NCBI RefSeq assembly: GCF_020618475.1 | Contig: NZ_CP085340.1 | Span: 310,001-374,000 of the forward strand | Length of the DNA stretch: 64,000 bases | DNA from: Haladaptatus halobius | Lineage (GTDB): Archaea > Halobacteriota > Halobacteria > Halobacteriales > Haladaptataceae | Reading direction: 5' to 3' | Shown here: positions 9,652 to 18,889 of the stretch, piece by piece | Numbering within the stretch: position 1 is the first letter of the stretch | Layout of the letters: each line of letters begins with the position of its first letter | Translations under genes and position numbers: made by a program | The notes under the pieces: generated by a model | The model's database searches: none | Seen by the model: only the letters and a program-made list of their open reading frames with translations | Told to the model about the DNA's origin: nothing

Positions 9652-10272
9652 ATGACAGTGGAGATCACGCGCGATTTGATCGTCAAAAGGCTGGGGAGCG
9701 TAAAATACGACCGCTTTCTCTTCTACCTGATGGGGCCGTACAAGTCGTTCAACCTCAACTATATCCTTAGTGAAGAGGAACGGGATGAGATCGATATCGA
9801 AGACCTCCCTGGACCATTGCGCCGACTCTTTCGGAACAAGGATGACATCAACGCAGCGCAGACATTCTTGCGGCGAGTGCAGGGCGAACTCCGAACGGAA
9901 CCCGGGGTGAACGCGTTTATAGCCCTTGATGTCGACGTGGACACTGACGAGGTAGACACAGTGACCCAAAGCATCGAATACACGCGGTGGAGCAACGCGA
10001 CCGCGTTCGTGGTTCCGTTCCTCGGACACAACTTTGGGGTCGGGGAGGAAGCTGGAAGCATCCTCGAGAATCTCGCGGAAACACACGGCGACCGGTTAAT
10101 CTTCGTTCACGAAGACGATGTGACAAGTGCGATGATTCGGTCGGCGAAGATACGGTGGGACTTACGGGTCGAGACGTACGAAACTGAAGCGGAACTCGTT
10201 TCCAAACTCCGTCGGTTCGCGGGCGGAATCATGCAGCGCGAACGCCACGGCGAGCTCGATCGCTTGAAGTGA
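9652..10272 (+). CDS. Haloarchaeal DUF7509-like protein
   Basis: 206 residues, soluble and acidic. The motifs YDRFLFYLMGPYKSFNLN, ETEPGVNAFIALDVDVDT and NATAFVVPFLGHNFGVGEEAGSILENL point to a nucleotide- or nucleoside-transferase-like alpha/beta fold. I know the family as DUF7509. The GPYKSF and FLGHNFGVGEEAG boxes recall deoxyribosyltransferase/TIR-type NAD-cleaving folds, but I see no decisive catalytic residue. A winged-helix regulator is divergently encoded upstream. Function unknown. Confidence 0.6.
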   Translation: MTVEITRDLIVKRLGSVKYDRFLFYLMGPYKSFNLNYILSEEERDEIDIEDLPGPLRRLFRNKDDINAAQTFLRRVQGELRTEPGVNAFIALDVDVDTDEVDTVTQSIEYTRWSNATAFVVPFLGHNFGVGEEAGSILENLAETHGDRLIFVHEDDVTSAMIRSAKIRWDLRVETYETEAELVSKLRRFAGGIMQRERHGELDRLK

Positions 10273-10419
10273 TCGGTGACGAGACTCGTCTCTCCACGGT
10301 CCCGTCGCAGTAGACGTAGAACGAGTTCAGTTTTACTGAAACGGTACAAGGTGGTCTCATCAGATTCGATCTCGCGACAATGGTTCAATACGCTATGCTC
10401 CTTTGAGCTTGTTTGTTGG

Positions 10420-10968
10420 TTATTTATCGAGGTATTCGATACCCCATTCGCGGAGCTTCTCGGCAACGAGCCCGGGATTTTCCTGGGCGACGACCATCGC
10501 GGCCTCGCGGGCGTCACCCTTGTAGACGGGGCCGTCGACGAGGTTTCGGAGATCGTCGAGGAACTGGTCTTCATCGTCCTTGACGAAAGGGCGGACTTCA
10601 AGGAGGAGCTGGTTCGTGCGATCCGCGTTTACTGAGGCGCCGCGCATCTGCCGCTGTACGAGGTAGGGAAGATCATCTATATCGAAATCGGGTGTCTGTG
10701 GCGACGTGTCGGAGGCTGAAGATGGAGGGGTATCCGTCGCTGCCTTGGCTTGTGGTTCCGAATCCATATCTTGATCCTGTGGAGGGGTTGGCTCGTGTTC
10801 GTTGTTTTCCTCGGTCGATTCCGCCAACGTGCCCGCAGACTGGGTCTGTGGCTCGGTTGTGGTGTTAGACTCCTGTTCGGACTCTCGTTCCGAGGTCTCT
10901 TCGTGCTCGTCGTCCGTCTCTTCCTCCTCGAAATTGAGGGAGCCAGTGCCCTTCTTGAGTCCCCCCAT
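10420..10968 (-). CDS. Acidic partner protein of ParA
   Basis: 182 residues. The first about 105 are a low-complexity acidic and Ser/Thr/Gln-rich tail, likely disordered. A compact C-terminal part (DIDDLPYLVQRQMRGASVNADRTNQLLLEVRPFV ... ENPGLVAEKLREWGIEYLDK) may bind DNA or ParA. Its ATG overlaps the TGA of parA (ATGA at 10965-10968), so the two are translationally coupled. Position and shape suit the second component of a plasmid partition system, but I see no ParB nuclease or HTH motif. Confidence 0.6.
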   Translation of the reverse strand: MGGLKKGTGSLNFEEEETDDEHEETSERESEQESNTTTEPQTQSAGTLAESTEENNEHEPTPPQDQDMDSEPQAKAATDTPPSSASDTSPQTPDFDIDDLPYLVQRQMRGASVNADRTNQLLLEVRPFVKDDEDQFLDDLRNLVDGPVYKGDAREAAMVVAQENPGLVAEKLREWGIEYLDK

Positions 10969-11879
10969 CAGGAGATCACCTCCGCGTCCTCGATGTTGAG
11001 AGTGGGTTTTTCGGGCAGTTCGACGTCGAACTCGGCGACGAGGTAGCTGGCGATCTCGAGTATGATTTCGAGGGATTCTATTTCACGGTCGCGGAGGCGG
11101 CGAGTCCCCCTCTCGCCGTTATGCCAGCCTTCCTCGACGACCTTGAACGCGCTGCCCTGTGCATCCCACATTTCGTCCATCATACTTTCGCGTTTTCCGA
11201 TCGCGGCTGCGATACCGTATTGATCCTCCATTTGTTCAATGTAGCGGCGGTGCGTACTCGTGTCGCCGGCGCCAGAGAGGATGATGGCAGCGACGCCGAC
11301 GTCAATGCCGAGATTCGCACTCATGCTATCCAGGAGGTCGCTCAGACCGTCCAGACTCTTATTGCCCTTGCCGGCTGGCTTGCTCGGAGCGACCAAGGTC
11401 CGGGTAGCGTAGATGGCGTTGTAGAGCATGATCTCGGCGCGGGCGTTCGGATCGATGATGACAACGTCGTAGTCTTCTTGGACGTTGTTTTCCTTCCAGA
11501 GGACGTTGTAGAGCTGTTCGTAACGGTTGAAGTCATCACCCATCTTCTCCTCGAAGCGTTCACGTTGGAGGAGAAGCTCAGTAAATTCCTCAAGCATATC
11601 GTGGGAAGGGAGGATGTCGATGTCCTCGTCAGTACTGCGGATGAGGTCTTCAAAGTCGCCTCCGGGTCGTCCGAGGACGTGTCGGACGAGGTTGTCGGCG
11701 TCGGGGTCGTCGCGGCCTTTCTCGACATCGAAGAGGTAAGTGAGGTTGGCAGCCTGGTGGTCGAGGTCGATGACGAGGACATCGAAGCCCTGGCGGGCGT
11801 GGGCTTCGGCAAGGTTGGCGGTCCACGTTGTCTTGTGGATGCCGCCGGATTCCGAGTAAACCGTGTATGTGATAGGCAT
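10968..11879 (-). CDS. ParA/Soj-type partition ATPase
   Basis: 303 residues from ATG 11879 (MPITYTVYSESGGIHKTT). The deviant Walker A is ESGGIHKTTWTANLA, where the family usually has KGGxGKT; the His in place of the second Gly is unusual. VLVIDLDHQAANLTYLF is the Walker A' region and DYDVVIIDPNAR the Walker B. ParA ATPases bind DNA non-specifically and segregate low-copy plasmids. It sits between orc1 and its acidic partner, as in haloarchaeal megaplasmid replication and partition modules. The longer frame starting at 11903 is less likely. Confidence 0.85.
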   Translation of the reverse strand: MPITYTVYSESGGIHKTTWTANLAEAHARQGFDVLVIDLDHQAANLTYLFDVEKGRDDPDADNLVRHVLGRPGGDFEDLIRSTDEDIDILPSHDMLEEFTELLLQRERFEEKMGDDFNRYEQLYNVLWKENNVQEDYDVVIIDPNARAEIMLYNAIYATRTLVAPSKPAGKGNKSLDGLSDLLDSMSANLGIDVGVAAIILSGAGDTSTHRRYIEQMEDQYGIAAAIGKRESMMDEMWDAQGSAFKVVEEGWHNGERGTRRLRDREIESLEIILEIASYLVAEFDVELPEKPTLNIEDAEVIS

Positions 11880-12260
11880 GTATTCGATAGATTGTTCGTC
11901 CACATAATAAAGGTACGTCAGACATTCACCTAATCCATATACCTAACTCATGTGAGTGAGCTATTGGGACAATCCACCCATATACACCATCTATATCGCC
12001 ATTAACGGGCGAATGATATAGATACATTAGATAGATAGATAGATAGATTAGGTAGGAGCTTATTCATGTAACTCAACCCTGAGCAGGTTACAGAGGTTAC
12101 GCGTGCCGAGACAGTACAGAGATTCCCGAATTATCCTTACTGATGAGGAGAATAGATTAGGAGGATAAATTAGAAAGCCGTATTATGTGGATGAGTTACT
12201 TAGCAAAGTGGAGTTGTCGGCAACTCAAAAGAGATTCCTCGACTAGACATCCAGAGTATA
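11880..12260. promoter_or_regulatory. parA upstream region with inverted repeat and TAGA microsatellite
   Basis: About 380 bases between orc1's 3' end and parA, without a gene. It holds an interrupted palindrome ACTCA-TG-TGAGT (11946-11957), about 70 bases before the parA start, a fair place for an operator or centromere-like site. A tandem (TAGA)5 run lies at 12028-12050. The region is AT-rich. No proof of binding function. Confidence 0.45.
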
Positions 12261-13532
12261 TTATACCAAGTTTTTCGCTGTCGCAACTTTGACCAGGTCT
12301 TCGACGACGGAATCAATAAGATTATCCTCGGCGAGAATCTCGAGTGTTGCTTCCAAATCCGTTTTCAACTCAAATCGATAGTGCGACCCACCTTGAATTC
12401 CGGTATTCCGTGTTGTTGTGAGAAGGAATCCTTGCATCCCGAGGCTTTGGAGATGGTCGCGTACACGACGTTCAACAAGCTGGTTCCCGTCAAGACGTTT
12501 GACAATCGATTTATATTTCTGGTATACCTTCCGGGTTCGAGCCGGTGTCTTTTCATCGATTTCAAGAGACACCACCGACAAGAGTGCGAATTGATCCTGT
12601 GTCGTCAAACTACGCATCCCTTCTTCGATGCGTTTGCGTTCGAGAATGTCGCGAGCCTCGCGTACGTGTGGTTCACAGATCAGTTCATCGCCGTGATTGA
12701 GCGCTAATTCGCCCGACTTATACAGAAGACGGATGGCTTGACGGGCACTCCCCTCATCCTGAGCAGCTAACGCCGAACAGAGTGGAATAACGTCTTCGTC
12801 AAGCACACCTTCGACAAATGCTCGGTTTGCACGGCGCTCAAGAATCGATGTTAGCTGGGTCGCATCGTATGGGGGGAATTCAATCTCCGAGTCGTACAGT
12901 GAATCCTTGACCTTTGGCGACAGATTATCGCGGAATTGGAGATTGTTGCTAATGCCGATTACGCTGACCCATTGATCTTCAATATGCCCGTTCTTTCGTG
13001 CTCTCGGGAGTTCGTAAAGGAGTTCGTCGTTACTGCCGATCGTATCAATCTCGTCGATAACAATGATGACTGTATCCTCGAGCTCGCTGATTTCATCGTA
13101 CAGGAGATCAAACATCGACTGTTGGTCGATGCCACTCGGTTTCTTTGTGCCACCGCGAATTTCCTTAATGAGATGAGCACAAAGCTGGTAACTCGTTGTT
13201 TGATTGTTTGCGCTGGTCTTGATAACGCTTAGATTGAGATCATCTTGGTCATCAGCGTATTCTTGAAGCAAATTGATCTCGTGATCGATAGCGACGGTTT
13301 TCCCTTGACCAGTTTTTCCATACAAGAACAGGTTGTGGGCGTTAACCCCCCTCGTTGCAGGAGCGAGAGCGTTCCTGATTTCCTCGAGTTCACTTTCTCG
13401 CTCGGGGAGTTTCTCAGGTTGCCAATCCTCTTTGAGGACGCTTTCATCGGCGAAAATCTCGACAGATGCACCGTACGGGTTACTGTCGAGAGTTTCGTAA
13501 GGGTTTCCGGAATCAGTTCCATCACCCGACAT
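12261..13532 (-). CDS. orc1: Orc1/Cdc6 replication initiator
   Basis: 423 residues from ATG 13532 (MSGDGTDSG). An AAA+ domain has Walker A GKTGQGKT (residues about 72-79), Walker B IIVIDEID and sensor region VIGISNNLQFRDNLSPKVKDSL. A C-terminal winged helix (TRKVYQKYKSIVKRLDGNQLVERRVRDHLQSLGMQGFL) follows. Orc1/Cdc6 binds origin recognition boxes and loads the MCM helicase. ORB-like repeats lie directly upstream of its start (13564-13900), so origin and initiator form one module. Together with parA this marks a replicon with its own initiation and partition. Confidence 0.92.
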   Translation of the reverse strand: MSGDGTDSGNPYETLDSNPYGASVEIFADESVLKEDWQPEKLPERESELEEIRNALAPATRGVNAHNLFLYGKTGQGKTVAIDHEINLLQEYADDQDDLNLSVIKTSANNQTTSYQLCAHLIKEIRGGTKKPSGIDQQSMFDLLYDEISELEDTVIIVIDEIDTIGSNDELLYELPRARKNGHIEDQWVSVIGISNNLQFRDNLSPKVKDSLYDSEIEFPPYDATQLTSILERRANRAFVEGVLDEDVIPLCSALAAQDEGSARQAIRLLYKSGELALNHGDELICEPHVREARDILERKRIEEGMRSLTTQDQFALLSVVSLEIDEKTPARTRKVYQKYKSIVKRLDGNQLVERRVRDHLQSLGMQGFLLTTTRNTGIQGGSHYRFELKTDLEATLEILAEDNLIDSVVEDLVKVATAKNLV

Positions 13533-13563
13533 GCTAATCAAAACCAACACCACGGAGGGATAT

Positions 13564-13900
13564 AAACCCCCCGTGTCCGGAGCGTCCAGTGTGTCCGCAT
13601 ACTCGATTCTCTATATACCCCCACCCCCCACCGTGTCCGGATAAATCACTTGTGAGAGAACCACCTCTTCAATTGGAACCGGCAAGGGTACTAGACTAGA
13701 GAAAGAACTAAGTTAGTAGCAGTTCAACCATATCCTTACTAGCGAAAACTCAAAGAGAATTAAATCAGTTCTAGTGGAAAATCAGTGTGAGCCGGAACGT
13801 CTGACGCTATCGCGGCTAAATTATGCGGACATGGTGGGGGGTGGGGGACTAAGCGACCTACCTTTCATCGAACCAGATTATGCGGACATGGTGGGGGGTG
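13564..13900. other. Candidate replication origin with ORB-like inverted repeats
   Basis: Two perfect 24-base direct copies (13820-13843 and 13877-13900; core TGCGGACATGGTGGGG, ending in a G-run) lie 57 bases apart. A near copy in inverted orientation is at 13622-13646 (on the plus strand CACCCCCCACCGTGTCCGG). A shorter related inverted element is at 13567-13580 and a partial one near 13591. The inverted sets flank an AT-rich stretch at about 13645-13815 that could be the unwinding element. G-rich-ended repeats flanking AT-rich DNA next to an orc1 gene are how haloarchaeal origins are built. Confidence 0.75.
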
Positions 13901-13964
13901 TCCCCCTTAGTCCTCGAAATCGTCCGGAAGTACCGCAGTCACGCTTTCAACCAGCGAAAAGTAG

Positions 13965-15921
13965 TTTTGCTATTCAACCCACGTTGTCGCGCTCGTCAGT
14001 CAGGAACGCCGTGAGCAGTACGCACAGATGCTCGAGGACGAACGAATTGACTGGATTGTCGAATACGCCCGTGAGCAACTGGCGGACATGGAGGATTCGG
14101 ATCTCGAGCCCCTGGTTGGACGGCTTCAACAGTGGATCGAGAACCCGATTACGCGTAAACTCGTGTCCTATCCGAAGTCGACGTTTTCCGTCGAGGACGC
14201 GATTCGTGATGGGAAAATCATTGTCGTCGAGGACAACACGACCTTCGAGACGGTGGGGACGATGGTCGCAACTGCGTTGATTCGGCGTATCTGGGTGGCC
14301 GTTCGCGAGCAATCACGGATGGGTGAGAAGCCGCCGATGTTCTACTCCATTCTCGACGAGTTCGACAAAATCATCTCCTCGAACTCGAACAACGCCCGTA
14401 TTCTCTCGCTGGCACGATCAAAGAATCTCTCTATTATTGGGGCCTGTCAGGACCTTTCGAATCAACTGGACGGTAAAGAGCAGATCCAGAACGCTATTCT
14501 CGGTCAGTGTGGGACGATTCTCAATTTCAACCCACAGCGACCGGGAGAGGCGCGTCTCATGGCGAAACGCCACAGCGAGGATATCGGACAACAGGACTCG
14601 GCCAACCTCGGTAAGTACCAACTCTATATGCGAACGGACAACGAGCACGGGGAACCCACCAAGACCTACAAGGTCGGCACGTTCCCCCCGATCGACAAGG
14701 TCGAGAACGTTGCCCGGACAGCCGAGGACAGAGAGGCACTCATCGAACGCTCGTTAGCACAGTACGGTGGTGACCGCCGGACGAGCGAGGATCAGAAACG
14801 CGATTCCAAGTTCTACGACTACGATGGGACTGACGACGACTACGAACTTACGGAAGAACGCGAGACGCTAATCCTCAAAGCAGCCTACGACATTGCACTC
14901 ACTGACGACGAGAACACGGATGGCTACGTCCGCGACGAACGTGTGTGGGAACAGGTGAAAGAGTGGATGGGATTCGACACGCTGCGCGGCACACAGTTCT
15001 GGGGCATGGTCGACTACATCCCAGACACGCGATTAGACCGAAGCGAACGCGACGGGAACATGTACCTCAAATGCACGCCGGAAGGCCGGGCGTTCTTCCT
15101 CGCAACGGGCGTGTCCTCGACCTCGGGCAAGGGCAACCATCGCGAACTCCTGAAAGACGCCTACGACCCGCTCACCCGTGCTGGATTGGATGTTCGTCTC
15201 CCTATCCAGACGGGAGAGGAAGCCGCCGATGGCATCGCGAAGGTGCCGTTCGAGACGACTGTTTCACTTCGGAACGCCAACGAGAGTGCGTGCACAGCTC
15301 GAAGACGAGTATCCTATCTTGTTCGAACTCACGGGCGGAGAAGACGTCGTCCTCGAATCGGAGTCATCGACCGGGAAAACGCAACCCTCACAGACACTCG
15401 TCAACCTCGGCAAAGCCGTCGGGAACGGCCAAAAGTGCATGTTCTTGTGTCGGGAGAAGACAGCAGATACTGTAGAGGGAACACTCACCGATCCGCCATT
15501 CAAGGCGAAAGATGGGTCGTTCTACAACCATAGCGGTCACCCAGTGCGAATCAACGGCACCACGTTCCCCCGCCCGGATGAGATGACCGAGACGGTCTGG
15601 CGCAAACAAGGCGATCAGTACGTCCTCGAAGACCAGGATGGACGTGTCTATGCCCGCTTTGATTCGCGCGACGCCATCTTTACAGACGCAAACCCCTACC
15701 CCGAACGGCGATTAGACGGGGATGGAACAGGCTGTATCACGAAGCCTGTGATTCCCGGCGAGTGGTCGAGCGACGACTACGAGATCCTTATCATTCCCGA
15801 AGACGCCGAGACGCCGCAGGACATCCTCGTCCGTCGTGAGGGTGAGGACATACTGTTGGTTGAGTTGCACCGTGCGGAAAAGGACTCGTCGTCGTTCGCT
15901 GAGCGGTTAGACGCGATCTGA
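13965..15921 (+). pseudogene. Conjugative coupling/T4SS-type ATPase, 3' part, frameshifted
   Basis: The frame opens right after the origin repeats without a credible start and reads like the C-terminal half of a VirD4/TraG-like DNA-transfer ATPase: ALVSQERREQYAQMLEDERID, SVEDAIRDGKIIVVEDNTTFE, the Walker B-like PPMFYSILDEFDK, then SIIGACQDLSNQLDG and FNPQRPGEARLMAKRH. The Walker A half is missing. Near 15280-15300 the frame shifts by one; the second frame (RAQLEDEYPILFELTGGEDVVLESES ... AERLDAI) completes the C-terminus at 15921. It is therefore both 5'-truncated and frameshifted, a relic of conjugation genes cut by the origin module. Confidence 0.7.
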
Positions 15922-15973
15922 GAGTGGAAGTAGAGGCGACACACCCGGTGATTAAAGGACGCAGAATCTTGCG

Positions 15974-16205
15974 TTGCTAGTTACGGACCTCGTCAAGCTG
16001 GCAGAAAAGGTGACCGAGCTGAGTGACTCCGGTGGCTATGCGCCAGGCATGAGCCTCTGGCCGATGCACGAGAAGAGAACCGAAACGGCCGAGAAGGCTT
16101 TCGAGAAGTTCCACTACCGCGGGTTATGTCCGAGACGTGCCGGGCACCGTCTCCCAGACTCTCTCTGTCGCAACGGGTCGCACCGTGGTCGACCAAACCG
16201 GGTGA
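15974..16205 (+). pseudogene. Possible 3' gene fragment, unrecognised
   Basis: A coding-like stretch (LAEKVTELSDSGGYAPGM ... EKAFEKFHYRG) continues, after a one-frame shift near 16125, as YVRDVPGTVSQTLSVATGRTV and ends in TGA about 16204. No start is evident. It follows the conjugation ATPase relic and may belong to the same lost element. Family unknown. The rest of 15922-16263 shows nothing. Confidence 0.35.
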
Positions 16206-16263
16206 TATCGACTGACAACGGTTGTGTTGAACAAGAGGGTGTATTCAACCAGATGATCACATC

Positions 16264-16911
16264 TCAAGGCTCTTCGAGACGGTATTCAACATCGACACTG
16301 ACGGAAACCTCGATCGGGCCACTCTCGACGCTTCCCGACTCAGCTGTCTCCATCGCCAATGCCTGACCCGCCCGCAACCGGCGAGGGCGAGAACCAGGGT
16401 CAGTCACTATCGATTGCACACTGCCGACGAACATGTCCTCTGCGGTGGCTGCGGCAGTGGCGTTCTTTCGCGCTGTGACGACCGCATCCGCGATTGCCTT
16501 CTGCCGGAGGTCTCGTTGGGTCTCAGTTTGGAACGTAAACGCGACCTCGTTGATCTCGACGCCAGCTTCATCAACCGCAGCCGAGAGCACATCGCCGAGG
16601 CGGTCGAGGTCGAAGAGAACGACACTGATGATTTCGGTTGCTTGGTACGGTTGCGATGTCGAATCAGACGCCGATGGTCCCCTACGGTCTGGAGGACGCT
16701 GCTGGATTCGGAATTGACTCGTCCGGATTCGCTCGTCGGGAATCCCCATTGCATCGAGTTCCTGCCGAAGCGCCAGCGCTTGGTCTGCAGCTGTGCGGCG
16801 AGCGGTCGTAACGTCCGGATCAACAGCACGGGCTGCGAACTGAAGATCGACTTCGTCAGGTGGGGCGCTCGTTCGACCAATAGCAGTGGTCGTAATCGTC
16901 TGGTCGGCCAT
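16264..16911 (-). CDS. SIMPL (DUF541) domain protein
   Basis: 215 residues from ATG 16911 (MADQTITTTAIGRTSAPPDEVDLQF); upstream in-frame residues do not fit the family. The whole length matches the SIMPL/DUF541 layout: the short N-terminal 'tGrv...PD.a' strand, DRLGDVLSAAVDEAGVEINEVAFTFQTE, an ARKNATAAATAEDMFVGSV helix and a C-terminal SVSVDVEYRLEE strand. Bacterial SIMPL proteins are periplasmic and of poorly known role. No signal peptide or lipobox is visible here, so a cytoplasmic location is likely. Confidence 0.8.
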   Translation of the reverse strand: MADQTITTTAIGRTSAPPDEVDLQFAARAVDPDVTTARRTAADQALALRQELDAMGIPDERIRTSQFRIQQRPPDRRGPSASDSTSQPYQATEIISVVLFDLDRLGDVLSAAVDEAGVEINEVAFTFQTETQRDLRQKAIADAVVTARKNATAAATAEDMFVGSVQSIVTDPGSRPRRLRAGQALAMETAESGSVESGPIEVSVSVDVEYRLEEP

Positions 16912-17264
16912 ACTCGAACATTCACTTCGATTGTGAAATTTGTTGCCGTGGCTCTGGTAGAGCACCGTGAATCACGCCGCTTGGAGCCGGATTCTTAACT
17001 TAATGAGAACTAAAATTTCTCGCTTCACATCAGATAGCCCACCAATACGAGCAGAACGACGACGCCCAATACGCAGTAACGTGACGCGACCGTGATGTCC
17101 AGATTGAACCACTGGCGGCGTCACTAGACGCTGAATACATCCTCTGTATTCAGCGCGCACCTCTTGACAGCCGATGAGGGTTTCAACAGAGCCACTACTA
17201 GGAACGGTCGAAGAGAGGCGTAGCGGTTGGAAGAGGACAACACGCAGTCAGACCGAACGACTCG

Positions 17265-17501
17265 CTAGCGAGTAGTACCGGGAACAAGATTCCAGACTTT
17301 CTCTGTCGCGACGTACTCGCCGTCCTGCTCCTCGATGTACCCCTCGGAAAGAGCCTCAGTTATCGCGTTATCGAGATCTCCGTCAAAGCGGCTGTGATGG
17401 CTTGCAATCACGGCAATGTGGGCGCGATCAATTGTCGCACGGTTTTGCCCGCCCGTATTATGCTCGATAATTCGGGCGATGATTGCAGCATTTTCGCTCA
17501 T
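17265..17501 (-). CDS. Small hypothetical protein (possible winged helix)
   Basis: 78 residues, MSENAAIIARIIEHNTGG ... AHIAVIASHHSRFDGDLDNAITEALSEGYIEEQDGEYVATEKVWNLVPGTTR. The alternation of helices and a final EGYIEEQDGEYVAT strand pair looks like a minimal winged helix without a clear family. A plausible stand-alone gene flanked by about 180-base gaps. Confidence 0.45.
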   Translation of the reverse strand: MSENAAIIARIIEHNTGGQNRATIDRAHIAVIASHHSRFDGDLDNAITEALSEGYIEEQDGEYVATEKVWNLVPGTTR

Positions 17502-17683
17502 ACTTACTGGTTGTGCGCGAACGGGTTAAATCGGTGGGCGATAGTGGTTAGTAACTCATACTAACCAAAGAGCAACTGATTATAGGCACACACGCTCGAT
17601 CTCCTCACTCACCATCTCATCATGTCGAATGAAGTCAAATAACCAGATTAACAGATGATCGCGGATCGATCGTCGGATTCACG

Positions 17684-18094
17684 TTAGAGTTCTTTCTCGA
17701 TAACGTATCCCCACCTATCATATTCTCGGTTCTCATAGTACTGGTGCACCCCCTCTTTTGCGAGTGGCGACGCCAATGCAACGTATTCACACTCGTTCTC
17801 GGTCGCCCACCGTTCAACGAAGTGAATGAGTTCTGTTCCATATCCCTCTTCTCTCCGCGGTTCGTCGACAACAAGATCGTAGAGCCAGGCATGGTGTCTA
17901 TGATGGAGCAATTCTTGAATTACGACGCCTGCGACCCCAATAAGGTCGTCATCAACAAACCCACCGAACAAGTGGTATTCTTCCTCACCTGTCCAGGCAA
18001 CAATTTCGTCGCGGTCACGGTCAGTCCATAGCTATTGGAGAAGTGGGGCTGCCTCACGGCGTTCACGCTCTTCTTCTAACACGCGAATATCCAT
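17684..18094 (-). pseudogene. GNAT acetyltransferase with in-frame TAG at codon 21
   Basis: From ATG 18094 (MDIRVLEEERERREAAPLLQ) the frame hits TAG at 18032-18034, then continues without another stop as LWTDRDRDEIVAWTGEEEYHLFGGFVDDDLIGVAG to VVDEPRREEGYGTELIHFVERWA (the acetyl-CoA loop R/Q-x-x-G-x-G/A) and ends at 17684. The total, about 136 residues, is normal for a compact GNAT. A Gln codon (CAG) at the TAG position would restore it. Otherwise intact. Confidence 0.75.
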
Positions 18095-18214
18095 ATACAT
18101 TCATATAGAGAGGAGTAGAAAAAACTGAGCGGTAGCCGGTATCGATCTTCCTCTTAGAGATGTGAAAATGTTCGCTTCAGGATAGTACCATAGAATACGT
18201 CTAGCATCCCTGAT

Positions 18215-18508
18215 TCACGCGAAATCCGCGTTAGCGTTTACAGAGTTTGCATCCCATTCATTTGCGAGGATTCCGAAGTAATAGTAGCTCACATACTCGC
18301 CATCGGAATAAAACTCGTCGCGCTGAAATCCTTCCTGTGTAAAGCCAAGCGAGTCCCAGATCTGTTTTGAAGCAGCATTCGATTCCTGGACGCGTGCGAT
18401 GAGTTTGTGGAGACACAGTTGCTTGAATCCGTAGTCGACAATGAGCGCTACTGCATCTGTTCCGTAGCCGTTACCCCATTCGTCCGGTGTAACCTCACGG
18501 AGCTCCAT
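18215..18508 (-). pseudogene. Truncated GNAT acetyltransferase
   Basis: MELREVTPDEWGNGYGTDAVALIVDYGFKQLCLHKLIARVQESNAASKQIWDSLGFTQEG ... matches the C-terminal half of a RimJ-like GNAT. GNGYGTDAV is the acetyl-CoA loop and NAASKQIWDSLGF the helix before the last strands. The first about 80 residues are missing, and the join between REVTPDE and WGNGYG lacks the usual strand, consistent with an internal deletion. The preceding 150 bases show no recognisable gene. Unlikely to be active. Confidence 0.65.
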
Positions 18509-18889
18509 TCGAATAAATATCAGAATCAATGTTATGAAGTTTATGTTGGCATGAACGGTCTGCTGACCTCTCCGTCCATACGTTGATGGGTCTGTAGCGC
18601 GTATTTGAGCTATGTGTTGTCGAACTGCACTGTTCATCCAGCAACAAGATCTCGAAGACCGCTTCGACGCACGAGTCGTCCATACTGACTGTTCACTGAA
18701 CAACCCGTAAAGAAGGGGAGGATTCTCGAACGGAGAAATTACCCTACCACTCTGGATGCACTGACCTCAGTAATTTGGACACTGTACTTTGAGGAAGACG
18801 CTGTAATATTCGGGGGTATGTTGATAGCAAAGGCGGAGCAACTCCTCCCGTTCAACAGGAAAAAGACGAGGTCGCTCCTCCGGAACCGG

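Noticed and set aside
18739..18889. Minus-strand frame ending NIPPNITASSSKYSVQITEVS
   Set aside because: A short stretch looks coding, but it overlaps the true DUF2267 gene upstream and has no start or recognised domain.
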